Of a DNA stretch of 64,000 bases, positions 1 through 6,966 are shown piece by piece (position 1 is the first letter of the stretch; each line of letters starts with the position of its first letter). The notes under the pieces are model-generated. The model was not told where the DNA came from. It worked only from the letters and a program-made list of their open reading frames with translations, and searched no databases. Source of the stretch: UBA995 sp035477115 (lineage in GTDB: Bacteria > Bacillota > Sulfobacillia > UBA995); the NCBI GenBank assembly GCA_035477115.1, contig DATIKW010000042.1, forward strand, positions 44,838 to 108,837, given 5' to 3'. A program made the translations under genes and the position numbers.

Positions 1-165
1 CGGGCTGTCAGGCGTCAGTCCGCGGGCCCGTTCTGCCGAGGTCAATTCCTTCGGGACGATATCCAGGAGGTAGGACGGGATGCCCACATTTGCCAAATGG
101 GCTGCTATCGCGCTACCCATAACACCCGCCCCCAGCACAGCCGCCCGGTAGATGCCCCGCTTCAC
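1..165 (-). CDS. 3-hydroxyacyl-CoA dehydrogenase, N-terminal part only
   Basis: Only the first 55 codons lie in the window; the gene continues past base 1. Translation from a GTG at 165 gives an N-terminal Rossmann fold with the dinucleotide-binding motif GAGVMGSAIA near residues 12-21, typical of the NAD-dependent 3-hydroxyacyl-CoA dehydrogenase family. A strong ribosome binding site (GGGGAGG, 8 bases before the GTG) supports the start. It follows the thiolase stop by 16 bases, so the two are probably co-transcribed and act in the same beta-oxidation-type or butanoyl-CoA route. The stereospecificity and chain length of the substrate cannot be read from this fragment, and a fusion to enoyl-CoA hydratase beyond the edge is possible. 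Confidence 0.8.
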   Translation of the reverse strand, partial: MKRGIYRAAVLGAGVMGSAIAAHLANVGIPSYLLDIVPKELTSAERARGLTPDSP

Positions 166-181
166 CGCTATCGCCTCCCCG

Positions 182-1384
182 TCACGCAGTCTCGGTCCGA
201 ATCACCGTAGCTTCACCCTGACCGCCGCCACTGCAGATGCAGGCCACGCCGAACTCCTCGCCCCTGCGCTGGAGTTCGAAGGCCAGGTGCATGAGGATGC
301 GCGCGCCGCTGGCGCCGATGGGATGGCCAAGCGCCACCGCGCCGCCATCTACATTAACCCGCTCTTCCGCCCAGCCGCCGAGACGGGCACTGACCAGGGC
401 CACCACGGCGAACGCCTCGTTTATCTCCACCAGGGCCATGTCACCCGGACGCAACCCGGCCCGCTTGATCGCCCGCTCGGCCGACAACCAGGGCACGGTG
501 GCCAGGTAAGGAGCGTCGGCGGACACCGCGCCGGCGGCCACTATCGAGACGATAGGACGGACCCCCATAGCTTCCGCCCGCGCGCGGGACATGAGGACCA
601 GCGCCGCTGCCCCATCGTTGATCCCAGGGGCGTTACCGGCGGTGATCGTCCCGTCCGCCGCAAACGCGGGGCGCAGAGCAGAGAGCTTTTCGAGGCTGGT
701 GTCAGCCCTGGGCGGCTCGTCGGCCTTGACCAGGACTGGAGGGCCCTTTTTCTGAGGCAATTCCACCGGGACGAGTTCCCGGTCAAAGCGGCCCTCGTTC
801 ATGGCGGCCAACGCCCGTCGATGGCTGCGGTACGCCCACGCGTCCTGCTCCTCCCGCGGCACCTTGAACTCGCGGGCCATGGCATCGCCGTGGTTCCCCA
901 TGTGGACGTCGCGCACGGGGCACCACAAACCATCTTGTATTGTGGCGTCCAAGATCTTGCCGTGCCCCAGCCGGTGCCCCCATCGCCCGCCGGGTAGAAG
1001 GTAAGGGGCCTGGTTCATGTTTTCCATGCCCCCGGCCACGGCTACGTCGATCTCGCCGGCGCGGATGAGCCCGGCAGCCAGGTTGACGGCTCGCAAGCTG
1101 GAAGCGCAGACCTTGTTGATCGTATCGCTGGGCACCGTGACCGGCAGGCCTGCCTTGAGCGTCGCCTGCCGGGAAGGGACCTGGCCCGCTCCCGCAGCGA
1201 CCACCATGCCCATCAAAGCGTAGTCCACCTGCTCGCCGCCGAGCCCGGCCCGGTCCAGTGCGGCCCGGATGGCCATGCCCCCCAACGCGACCGCGGGCAC
1301 GTCTTTGAGAGCCCCGCCGAACGAGCCGAAGGGCGTCCTCGCCCCCGCCACGACCACCGGATCTCTACCGTCCCTCTTCACCAA
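182..1384 (-). CDS. Thiolase (acetyl-CoA C-acyltransferase family)
   Basis: A 400-residue thiolase, the usual length. It condenses two acetyl-CoA or cleaves 3-ketoacyl-CoA. All catalytic elements are visible: nucleophilic Cys93 in NKVCASSL, His354 in GHPIGASGAR and the general-base Cys384 in CSGGGQGEA. The gene overlaps the end of fdhD by 20 bases and precedes the hydroxyacyl-CoA dehydrogenase, which suggests one transcript fdhD-thiolase-dehydrogenase. Whether it works biosynthetically (acetoacetyl-CoA) or degradatively cannot be told from sequence. The neighbourhood (aminotransferases, AOR, acyl-CoA synthetase) favours carbon-chain degradation or fermentation, as inference only. Confidence 0.93.
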   Translation of the reverse strand: MVKRDGRDPVVVAGARTPFGSFGGALKDVPAVALGGMAIRAALDRAGLGGEQVDYALMGMVVAAGAGQVPSRQATLKAGLPVTVPSDTINKVCASSLRAVNLAAGLIRAGEIDVAVAGGMENMNQAPYLLPGGRWGHRLGHGKILDATIQDGLWCPVRDVHMGNHGDAMAREFKVPREEQDAWAYRSHRRALAAMNEGRFDRELVPVELPQKKGPPVLVKADEPPRADTSLEKLSALRPAFAADGTITAGNAPGINDGAAALVLMSRARAEAMGVRPIVSIVAAGAVSADAPYLATVPWLSAERAIKRAGLRPGDMALVEINEAFAVVALVSARLGGWAEERVNVDGGAVALGHPIGASGARILMHLAFELQRRGEEFGVACICSGGGQGEATVIRTETA

Positions 1385-2201
1385 AGGACCAACCTCCCCG
1401 CAATCGCTGGTGCCCCGAGTACACGTTCAGGCGGTCGCCACGGGCGAAACCCACCAGGGTAAGCCGCATCCGCTCGGCCAGTTCCACCGCCAGGCTGGTG
1501 GGTGCGGACCGGGATACGATGACGGCCAGGCCCAGCCCAACCGCTTTCCGCACCAGGTCGCCGGCGACGCGCCCCGATGTCGCAAGTATCCGGCCGCCCA
1601 AGGGAACGCCATCCAGGGTGAGCCTGCCTACCACCTTGTCCACAGCGTTGTGCCGTCCGATATCCTCCCGCAGCACCACATGCGAATCACCCTCCGCATC
1701 ACCGGAGGCCAGGAGGGCCGAATGAGTACCGCCCGTCAACCGAAACAGCGGCGCGGCGCTCAGACAGCGCAGCATGACCTCAAGCCGTTGCCGCGAGAGG
1801 AAGACCTGGTCGGAGTCCCCGGTCAGGGGCTTCAGGCGGGCGAGGTCGACCAGGCTCAGGGCGCCGGCACAGCCGGACGTTAGCACCCGGCGGCCGTGGA
1901 ACCTCGGCGCAAAGTCGGGCAGATCCGGTATGCTGACCTCGACCGTCGCGGTCCGCGGATCCAACTCGAGATCGGTCACGTCGGCAGCCGAGGTGATGAA
2001 CCCTTCCGAGCGCAGAAACCCGAAGGCCAGTTCGTCCAGGTGGTCCGGGGTCGCCTGCAGCGTGACCAGCTCGCGGCCGTTCAAGGAGATGGTGAAGGAC
2101 GTTTCCCCCGCGATCGCATCATCGCGCTCGTCGACCTCGTCGCCCCGGTAACGGATGACCCGGCGGGTTGCGGCCACCGATCCGTCCCCTGCCCCGGCCA
2201 T
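1365..2201 (-). CDS. fdhD: FdhD, sulfur carrier for formate dehydrogenase-type enzymes
   Basis: A 278-residue FdhD. The family carries sulfur from a cysteine desulfurase to the molybdenum or tungsten bis-pterin cofactor of formate dehydrogenase. Family features seen: an N-terminal segment with NGRELVTLQATPDHLDELA, the sulfur-carrying loop around TSGCAG near residue 110, and a C-terminal half with ATSGRVAGDLVRKA and SRSAPTSLAVELA. The loop has one Cys rather than the CxxC of the E. coli protein; other family members also carry a single-Cys loop. No formate dehydrogenase is in the window. The tungsten/molybdenum enzyme present is the AOR at 10.5-12.3 kb, whose dependence on FdhD is not established. 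The ATG at 2201 is the likely start; a GTG eight codons later also has a fair ribosome binding site. Confidence 0.92.
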   Translation of the reverse strand: MAGAGDGSVAATRRVIRYRGDEVDERDDAIAGETSFTISLNGRELVTLQATPDHLDELAFGFLRSEGFITSAADVTDLELDPRTATVEVSIPDLPDFAPRFHGRRVLTSGCAGALSLVDLARLKPLTGDSDQVFLSRQRLEVMLRCLSAAPLFRLTGGTHSALLASGDAEGDSHVVLREDIGRHNAVDKVVGRLTLDGVPLGGRILATSGRVAGDLVRKAVGLGLAVIVSRSAPTSLAVELAERMRLTLVGFARGDRLNVYSGHQRLRGGWSFGEEGR

Positions 2202-2332
2202 CCTCTGCCCCCCCGCGACGGCTGCGGAAATTCCTCTTAGTCAAAAATCCGCGACAAAGAGTTCCCCGGCGGACCGCCCATTCCCTCCCCACCCATCGCC
2301 TCGACCAAGAAGGCAGAGAAGTGCCAACGGCG

Positions 2333-2357
2333 AGGGGCGGGTCGGGAACCCGCCCCT
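2333..2357. repeat. Dispersed palindrome, copy 1 (variant)
   Basis: Inverted repeat with arms AGGGGCGGG and CCCGCCCCT around a short TCGGGAA centre, lying in the 183-base gap between fdhD and the saccharopine-dehydrogenase-like gene. It is one of five related copies in the window (the others begin at 6802, 12318, 20371 and 46918) and is the most diverged in the centre. The rest of this gap shows nothing recognisable. Confidence 0.75.
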
Positions 2358-2384
2358 ACGACCGAAAAGGCGGACGGCCCCAAG

Positions 2385-3584
2385 TCACAATTTGGTCCGC
2401 CTGCTGCGCCGTTCCTCGATGTAGATGGGGAATCCCCTGCTGGGAAGGCGGGCCATGAACGGCTCTGGGTCGAGACACTCGGGCAAGACGACCCCGGTGG
2501 CGTCGATGGTCCCCTCCGCCAGCAGCTCGGCGGCCACTACCAAGGGGACCGCCACCTGATGCGCCGTCGCCGTCGCGCCCACCGCGGCATACGACGCTTC
2601 ATGGGCGTTCAGGGTGTAGGCGAAGTAGTCCGTCACCTCGCCATCTTTGACGCCCTGCACCAGCGTGCCGACGAGCGACCAGCCCTTCACTTTGCCCCCC
2701 AGGTCGGCCGGTGGCGGCAACAAGGCGGTCACCAGCGCCCGGGGAGAGACGCTCGCTCCACCGACATCCACCGGCTCGGTCCGGTCCAGGCCGAGCAGGC
2801 TGAGGACTTTCAGCACGTTGACCAGTTCATCGGGGAGAGCGTATTTGAAGTCGCAGTGACGCAGGCCTTTCTTGATATGCAAGGGGATGGTGCCCGCCTC
2901 TTCGTGCGACACGGCGTACACGGTGACCGGCCCGATGGGCTCGGGGAAGACGTGAGTCTCCACGCCGGTTGTCAGCGGTTCCCCCTGGACGAAGCGGCCG
3001 TCGACGAAACGCAACGGCGGCTGGAGGCATTCCTCGATCACCGTGTCGGGCGAGAAATAAGTAGCGAAGGGCACCCCCTCCACCGTGCTCACGTCGGCGT
3101 CCCGGACCAGGATCGAGTCGACGGTGTCCAGCCGGTCCGCGGCCCAGCGGGCGAAGATGTTGCTGGCCCCCGGGTCGGCGCCCATGCACAGCAGGGCACA
3201 CCTGCCGCGGGAGCGGAAGCGATCGCCGAGCGCCATCTGTTGATACACATCCACCCTGCCCGGGAGGGGGACCGGACCGTCGGAAGCCGTATCCAGATAG
3301 TGCGCGCCGACGTCGAGGGCGGCCTCCATGATCACCAGGTTCAAGCGGGGGACGACGAGGTTGACGATGAGGTCCATCCCTCGGGCGGCCGCAGCCACCT
3401 CGGACCGCGAGCCGGCATCGATCTTGATGGCCTGGAAGCGACGATCGCCCAGCTCGACCGCCAGCGACCGGGCACGCTGCACATCCCTATCGGCAAGCAC
3501 GATCTGGTGAAAGTGTTCGCTCCTGGCCATCTCTCGGGCGACAACCGTCCCCACCGCGCCCGTACCCACGACCAGAACCCGCAT
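2385..3584 (-). CDS. Saccharopine dehydrogenase-like NAD(P)-dependent oxidoreductase
   Basis: A 399-residue protein with an N-terminal Rossmann motif (VVGTGAVGTVVA, residues 4-15) followed by the saccharopine reductase/dehydrogenase fold, including GADPGASN near residue 150. Relatives act on amino-acid-derived substrates (saccharopine reductase, lysine 6-dehydrogenase, carboxynorspermidine synthase); the exact substrate cannot be assigned. The start was set at the ATG at 3584 because AAGGGAGG lies 7 bases upstream; an in-frame start nine codons earlier has no such site. It follows the symporter by 37 bases and is probably in one operon with it, which suggests the symporter imports its substrate or a precursor. 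The C-terminus is rich in Arg and Lys. Confidence 0.8.
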   Translation of the reverse strand: MRVLVVGTGAVGTVVAREMARSEHFHQIVLADRDVQRARSLAVELGDRRFQAIKIDAGSRSEVAAAARGMDLIVNLVVPRLNLVIMEAALDVGAHYLDTASDGPVPLPGRVDVYQQMALGDRFRSRGRCALLCMGADPGASNIFARWAADRLDTVDSILVRDADVSTVEGVPFATYFSPDTVIEECLQPPLRFVDGRFVQGEPLTTGVETHVFPEPIGPVTVYAVSHEEAGTIPLHIKKGLRHCDFKYALPDELVNVLKVLSLLGLDRTEPVDVGGASVSPRALVTALLPPPADLGGKVKGWSLVGTLVQGVKDGEVTDYFAYTLNAHEASYAAVGATATAHQVAVPLVVAAELLAEGTIDATGVVLPECLDPEPFMARLPSRGFPIYIEERRSRRTKL

Positions 3585-3621
3585 GTCGGAGCCTCCCTTG
3601 GACCGACTCAACCGACCTGGC

Positions 3622-5226
3622 TCATCTCTTCCGGCACCAGGGCAGGATGGGCAGCGCCCCCATCTCCCGGCCTTCCACGTCCCGGATGGGCCGGGGCGGG
3701 TCGCTCTTCTGGGTCAGCAGGGAGACGACGATCAGCGTCAAGACGCTCACGATGGCGCCGGGAGTGATGGCTATGAACAGCGCGTCGCTCACCGCCCAGT
3801 CCATGTAGACCTGCCCCTCGGCCAGGACGCCCGTGTTCATGACCTTGGTCGTGGGCAAGGCCCAGATGTAGGCGGCAATCCAGGTTGCCAGGCCGGCGAA
3901 GAAGGCGGCCATTGCCCCGGTGCGATTGGCCTTCCGCCAGAAGTGACCGAAGAAATAGGGGGCGAAGATGGTCGGCAGCACCAGGCCGCCCGACAGTATG
4001 ATCAGGCGGTACACGCCCCGGAAATACAGGGCGAGTGCCATCGCCAGGAGCGTCGAACCGATGATGGTGGCGCGGACTACCCAGAGCGACTCCCGGTCAC
4101 CGGCCTTGGGCTTGAAATGGCGGTAGATGTTATTGCCCGCCAGCGAGCCGATGCCAAGCGTGCACCCGCTGCAAGTGCTGATGATCGCCGCGGCCATGGC
4201 CACGATGAACAGCACGCTGGCCCACGGGGGGAGGTACTGGTAGGCAGCCCAGGGCAGCACCTGTTCCGCCAGATCCGGCGACACTTCCGCGCCCATGGTG
4301 AAGGCGGCGATGCCGACCATCACCACCATGAGCCCCAGCAGGAGATACACGATGCCGCTGGTGATGAAGCTGTAGGTAGCGGTCCGCTCATCCTTGGCCG
4401 CCAGCGCCCGCTGGTTGAGCACCTGGCTGGGGACGTCGCCCAGCGACAGGGCGGACCAGGCCGCAATATACAGGAAGATGCCCATTGCTCCCGTGTAGAA
4501 CAGGTATCCCTGGTCGCCGGGCAGCGGGGCCATCGCCCAGGCGGGGAGTTCCGCCCAGGTGGTGGCCGTAGCCACGAAGTGGCTCCAGCCGCCGGCGTCG
4601 GCGATGACCGTCGGGAAGAGCATGGCGAGACCGATGACGAGCAGCGCGACCACCACCACGTCCACCCGCGCCAGCGCGCCCAGACCGCCGCTGGCGGTGA
4701 CGATGATGATCGTCGCGGTCGCGGCGAGGATGGCGAGCGCGATGCTGAGCCCGGTCGTCAGCGATATGACCATGCCCAGGGCGACCAACGACCCGGCCAG
4801 CCAGGTGGTAGCGGCGAGGACCTGTATGACCGAGTACAGCATGCCCATCCGCTGATCGTAACGCGAGTCCATGAAATCGGTAACGGTGACGTACCTGGCC
4901 CTCCGTAGCCGGTAGGCGAAGAGGACCCCCACCAGAATCATCCCGAGCGCCGGCGCCCAGGGGTCGAAGATGACTCCCTGCTTGCCGAATAGATAGGCGA
5001 ACCCTGCGGCGCCCATCATCGCGCCCGCGCAGATCCAGGTGGACAAGATGGAGGCGACGCTCAAGGGGAAGTTGAGACCGCGGCCGGCGATGACGAGATC
5101 GGAGCATCCGCTCACCCGTCGTTTGCCATAGAAGACGCCGAATGCCACGATGGCCGCCAGGTAGATGGCCAGTAGGCCGATTATCCAGTCGGCGGTGGTG
5201 AAGACCCGGAGCAATCCGTTTCCCAT
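3622..5226 (-). CDS. Sodium:solute symporter (SSS family)
   Basis: A 534-residue integral membrane protein with about 13 hydrophobic segments and the solute:sodium symporter layout (N-terminal WIIGLLAIYLAAIVAFGVF, then GRGLNFPLSVASILSTWICA as TM2, a typical SSS signature region). Members import amino acids, carboxylates, polyols or other small solutes with Na+. The substrate is not readable, but the adjacent saccharopine-dehydrogenase-like and aminotransferase genes suggest an amino acid or amine. The ATG at 5226 is chosen: GAGGGGAG lies about 8 bases upstream. An in-frame GTG three codons earlier would overlap that site. No sigma-54 or strong sigma-70 promoter was seen in the 132-base gap upstream, so read-through from the aminotransferase is likely. 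Confidence 0.9.
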   Translation of the reverse strand: MGNGLLRVFTTADWIIGLLAIYLAAIVAFGVFYGKRRVSGCSDLVIAGRGLNFPLSVASILSTWICAGAMMGAAGFAYLFGKQGVIFDPWAPALGMILVGVLFAYRLRRARYVTVTDFMDSRYDQRMGMLYSVIQVLAATTWLAGSLVALGMVISLTTGLSIALAILAATATIIIVTASGGLGALARVDVVVVALLVIGLAMLFPTVIADAGGWSHFVATATTWAELPAWAMAPLPGDQGYLFYTGAMGIFLYIAAWSALSLGDVPSQVLNQRALAAKDERTATYSFITSGIVYLLLGLMVVMVGIAAFTMGAEVSPDLAEQVLPWAAYQYLPPWASVLFIVAMAAAIISTCSGCTLGIGSLAGNNIYRHFKPKAGDRESLWVVRATIIGSTLLAMALALYFRGVYRLIILSGGLVLPTIFAPYFFGHFWRKANRTGAMAAFFAGLATWIAAYIWALPTTKVMNTGVLAEGQVYMDWAVSDALFIAITPGAIVSVLTLIVVSLLTQKSDPPRPIRDVEGREMGALPILPWCRKR

Positions 5227-5358
5227 AGCTATCACTCCCCTCGTCGATCAGGCTGCACCTACACGCCGGCCGGCGGGATTGCCCGCGGTCCGGCAGACCA
5301 TCGCTACCCGGGCAGCTTCACCTCCTCCGGCCTCCGGGAACTCGGTCAGCCCGCAGCT

Positions 5359-6726
5359 TCAGGCATCCTTCAAGGTCGCGTGCAGGACGGCCAGCACCTT
5401 GTCGAGTTCCTCGGAGGTGATGACCAGCGGCGGCGACAAGGTGATCACGTTGTTCAGGTGGAAGGTGGTCATGGTCGTCTTGCCCAGGATCACGCCTTGC
5501 TCCATGGCCCTCGCCACCACGCGGCTGATGATGGCCGGTGACGCCGGTGCCCTGGTCTTCTTGTCCGCCACGAGTTCAATCCCGAAGATCATCCCCTTGC
5601 CCCGAACTTCGCCAACCAGCGAATATCGCTCGAGATCCTTGAGGGCATCGAGGAACCGGCGACCGGCTTCCGCCGCCCGATCGACGAGCCGCTGTTCGGC
5701 CAGCAGTTCGAGGTTGGCCAGGCCGGCCGCGCAGGCTACGGGGTGACCGCCAAAGGTGTTGACCTGCACGAGATGAACCCGATCTTCCAGCTCGCCGAGG
5801 AAGGCGGAGAAGATCGCGCCGGTGGTGGCAACCGCGCCCAGCGGTAGATAGGCGCTGGTCAGACCCTTGGCCATGGTCACGATGTCCGGGTCAATGCCGT
5901 ACGTCTGGAAGCCGAACATCTTGCCCGTGCGGCCGAAACCGGAGATGACCTCATCCGAGATCAACAGCACGCCGTAACGACGCGTTATCTCGCGGACGGC
6001 GGGAAGATATTCCTCAACCGGCACGAGGATGCCCCCGCCCCCCACGACGGGCTCTATGATCATGGCGGCGACCGTCTCCGGGCCCTCGTGAAGGATCATC
6101 GTCTCGACCTGGGCGGCGCACTCGAGTTCACAGGCGGGATACGACTTGCCGAAAGCGCAGCGGTAGCAGTAAGCGGGCGCGGCGTGGAGGAAACCGGGCA
6201 CCAGCGGTTCGAAGCGCCACTTCCGCTCGGACTGACCGGTCGCGCTCAGCGCTCCCATCGTGGTGCCATGATAGGCGCGGTGTCGGGCGATGATCTTGTA
6301 GCGGTTCTCGGCCGGCCGGGCCAGGCGGCCGAATTGTCGGGCCAGCTTGAAGGCGGCATCGTTGGCCTCGGAGCCGCTGCAGGTGAAGTAAATCCGCTTC
6401 AGGTCGCCGCCCAGGCAATTGCCCAGTTCCCGCGCCAGTTCGGCCGCGGGCACATTGGCGGCGGTGTGCGGGTAGTACGGCAGCGTCTTCATCTGCCGGT
6501 AGACCCGATCGGCAATCGCCGTTTGGCCGTACCCGGCGGTGACGCACCACAGTCCGGCCATCGTGTCGATGTAGGGCTTGCCGTCGGCATCGACCACCGT
6601 GGAACCGAAAGCCTCCACCACCAGCATCGGCGGCTTGCCGGCCAGGAGCGAGTGCTGGGTCATCGGATGCCAGACATGTTCGAGATCGGCCGCGAGGATA
6701 GCCTGTTTCTCCAGTCCAGAGGTCAA
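5359..6726 (-). CDS. Class III (omega) aminotransferase with a four-cysteine insert
   Basis: A 455-residue PLP-dependent class III aminotransferase. Visible: phosphate-binding CSGSEAND, Asp258 in ISDEVISGFGRTG, and Schiff-base Lys287 in MAKGLTSAYLP. The family transfers the terminal amino group of diamines or omega-amino acids (putrescine, beta-alanine, GABA, taurine) to pyruvate or 2-oxoglutarate. Residues 187-203 hold a Cys cluster, C-x2-C-x8-C-x3-C, that could bind a metal. The start is placed at a TTG at 6726: AAGGGAG lies 8 bases upstream, and the sigma-54 promoter at 6772-6787 would start transcription near 6761, downstream of the first in-frame ATG (6765). It reads toward the symporter and is probably the first gene of a sigma-54-dependent operon. 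Confidence 0.9.
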   Translation of the reverse strand: MTSGLEKQAILAADLEHVWHPMTQHSLLAGKPPMLVVEAFGSTVVDADGKPYIDTMAGLWCVTAGYGQTAIADRVYRQMKTLPYYPHTAANVPAAELARELGNCLGGDLKRIYFTCSGSEANDAAFKLARQFGRLARPAENRYKIIARHRAYHGTTMGALSATGQSERKWRFEPLVPGFLHAAPAYCYRCAFGKSYPACELECAAQVETMILHEGPETVAAMIIEPVVGGGGILVPVEEYLPAVREITRRYGVLLISDEVISGFGRTGKMFGFQTYGIDPDIVTMAKGLTSAYLPLGAVATTGAIFSAFLGELEDRVHLVQVNTFGGHPVACAAGLANLELLAEQRLVDRAAEAGRRFLDALKDLERYSLVGEVRGKGMIFGIELVADKKTRAPASPAIISRVVARAMEQGVILGKTTMTTFHLNNVITLSPPLVITSEELDKVLAVLHATLKDA

Positions 6727-6771
6727 GCCCGTTTCTCCCTTCCCCTGCCCTGCCCTGACACTCATGCTTCA

Positions 6772-6787
6772 TGCAATTGCCGTGCCC
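6772..6787 (-). promoter_or_regulatory. Sigma-54 (-24/-12) promoter of the minus-strand aminotransferase
   Basis: On the minus strand the sequence reads GGGCACG, four bases, TTGCA. It matches the sigma-54 consensus TGGCACG-N4-TTGCA at all but the first base, with the invariant GG and GC dinucleotides exactly 10 bases apart. The -12 C is at 6773, so transcription should begin near 6761, about 35 bases before the TTG start. The gene upstream encodes a sigma-54 activator. Confidence 0.85.
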
Positions 6788-6801
6788 TGCAGCGTCAGGG
6801 A

Positions 6802-6828
6802 TAGGGGCGGGTTCGGAACCCGCCCCTA
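6802..6828. repeat. Dispersed palindrome, copy 2
   Basis: Perfect inverted repeat: arms TAGGGGCGGGTTC and GAACCCGCCCCTA around a single central G. It lies 15 bases upstream of the sigma-54 promoter, between the aminotransferase and its putative activator gene. The same sequence recurs at 20371 and 46918. Confidence 0.9.
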
Positions 6829-6838
6829 CAGGTCCTGC

Positions 6839-6879
6839 GGCAGGCACCGGGAGCGCGGGTGGCGCGGCCGGTGCCTGCC
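6839..6879. repeat. Long inverted repeat between aminotransferase and activator
   Basis: A perfect 12-base inverted repeat, GGCAGGCACCGG (6839-6850) and CCGGTGCCTGCC (6868-6879), separated by 17 bases. It could act as part of the terminator of the activator gene, or as an enhancer-type binding site, since it is 50-100 bases upstream of the sigma-54 promoter. Sequence alone does not decide; no U-rich tail follows on either strand. Confidence 0.55.
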
Positions 6880-6939
6880 CCGTGGCTCACGCCGGCAGTG
6901 GCGCCCCTGGACTCACCGATCGTATCAGTTCCGGTATCG

Positions 6940-6959
6940 CCGTCTCACCCTTGAGACGG
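6940..6959 (-). terminator. Hairpin just after the sigma-54 activator gene
   Basis: Perfect 8-base stem CCGTCTCA / TGAGACGG with a 4-base loop, 7 bases after the stop of the activator gene. It has no T-run, so it may be a weak terminator. It also lies about 180 bases upstream of the neighbouring sigma-54 start site, a typical enhancer distance, so an activator binding site is an alternative. Confidence 0.45.
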
Positions 6960-6966
6960 ACGGCCG

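Noticed and set aside
152..997. Plus-strand open frame of 281 codons opposite the thiolase
   Set aside because: It is the complement of a clear thiolase with all catalytic residues; its own translation is rich in Arg, Gly and Pro with no recognisable motif, as expected for antisense frames in GC-rich DNA.
3583..4908. Plus-strand open frame of 441 codons opposite the symporter
   Set aside because: The translation is almost devoid of hydrophobic stretches, full of Gly, His, Arg and Asp, and mirrors the codon pattern of the symporter on the other strand.
6839..6879. Classical rho-independent terminator
   Set aside because: The stem is good but no U-run follows on either strand; kept only as an inverted repeat.
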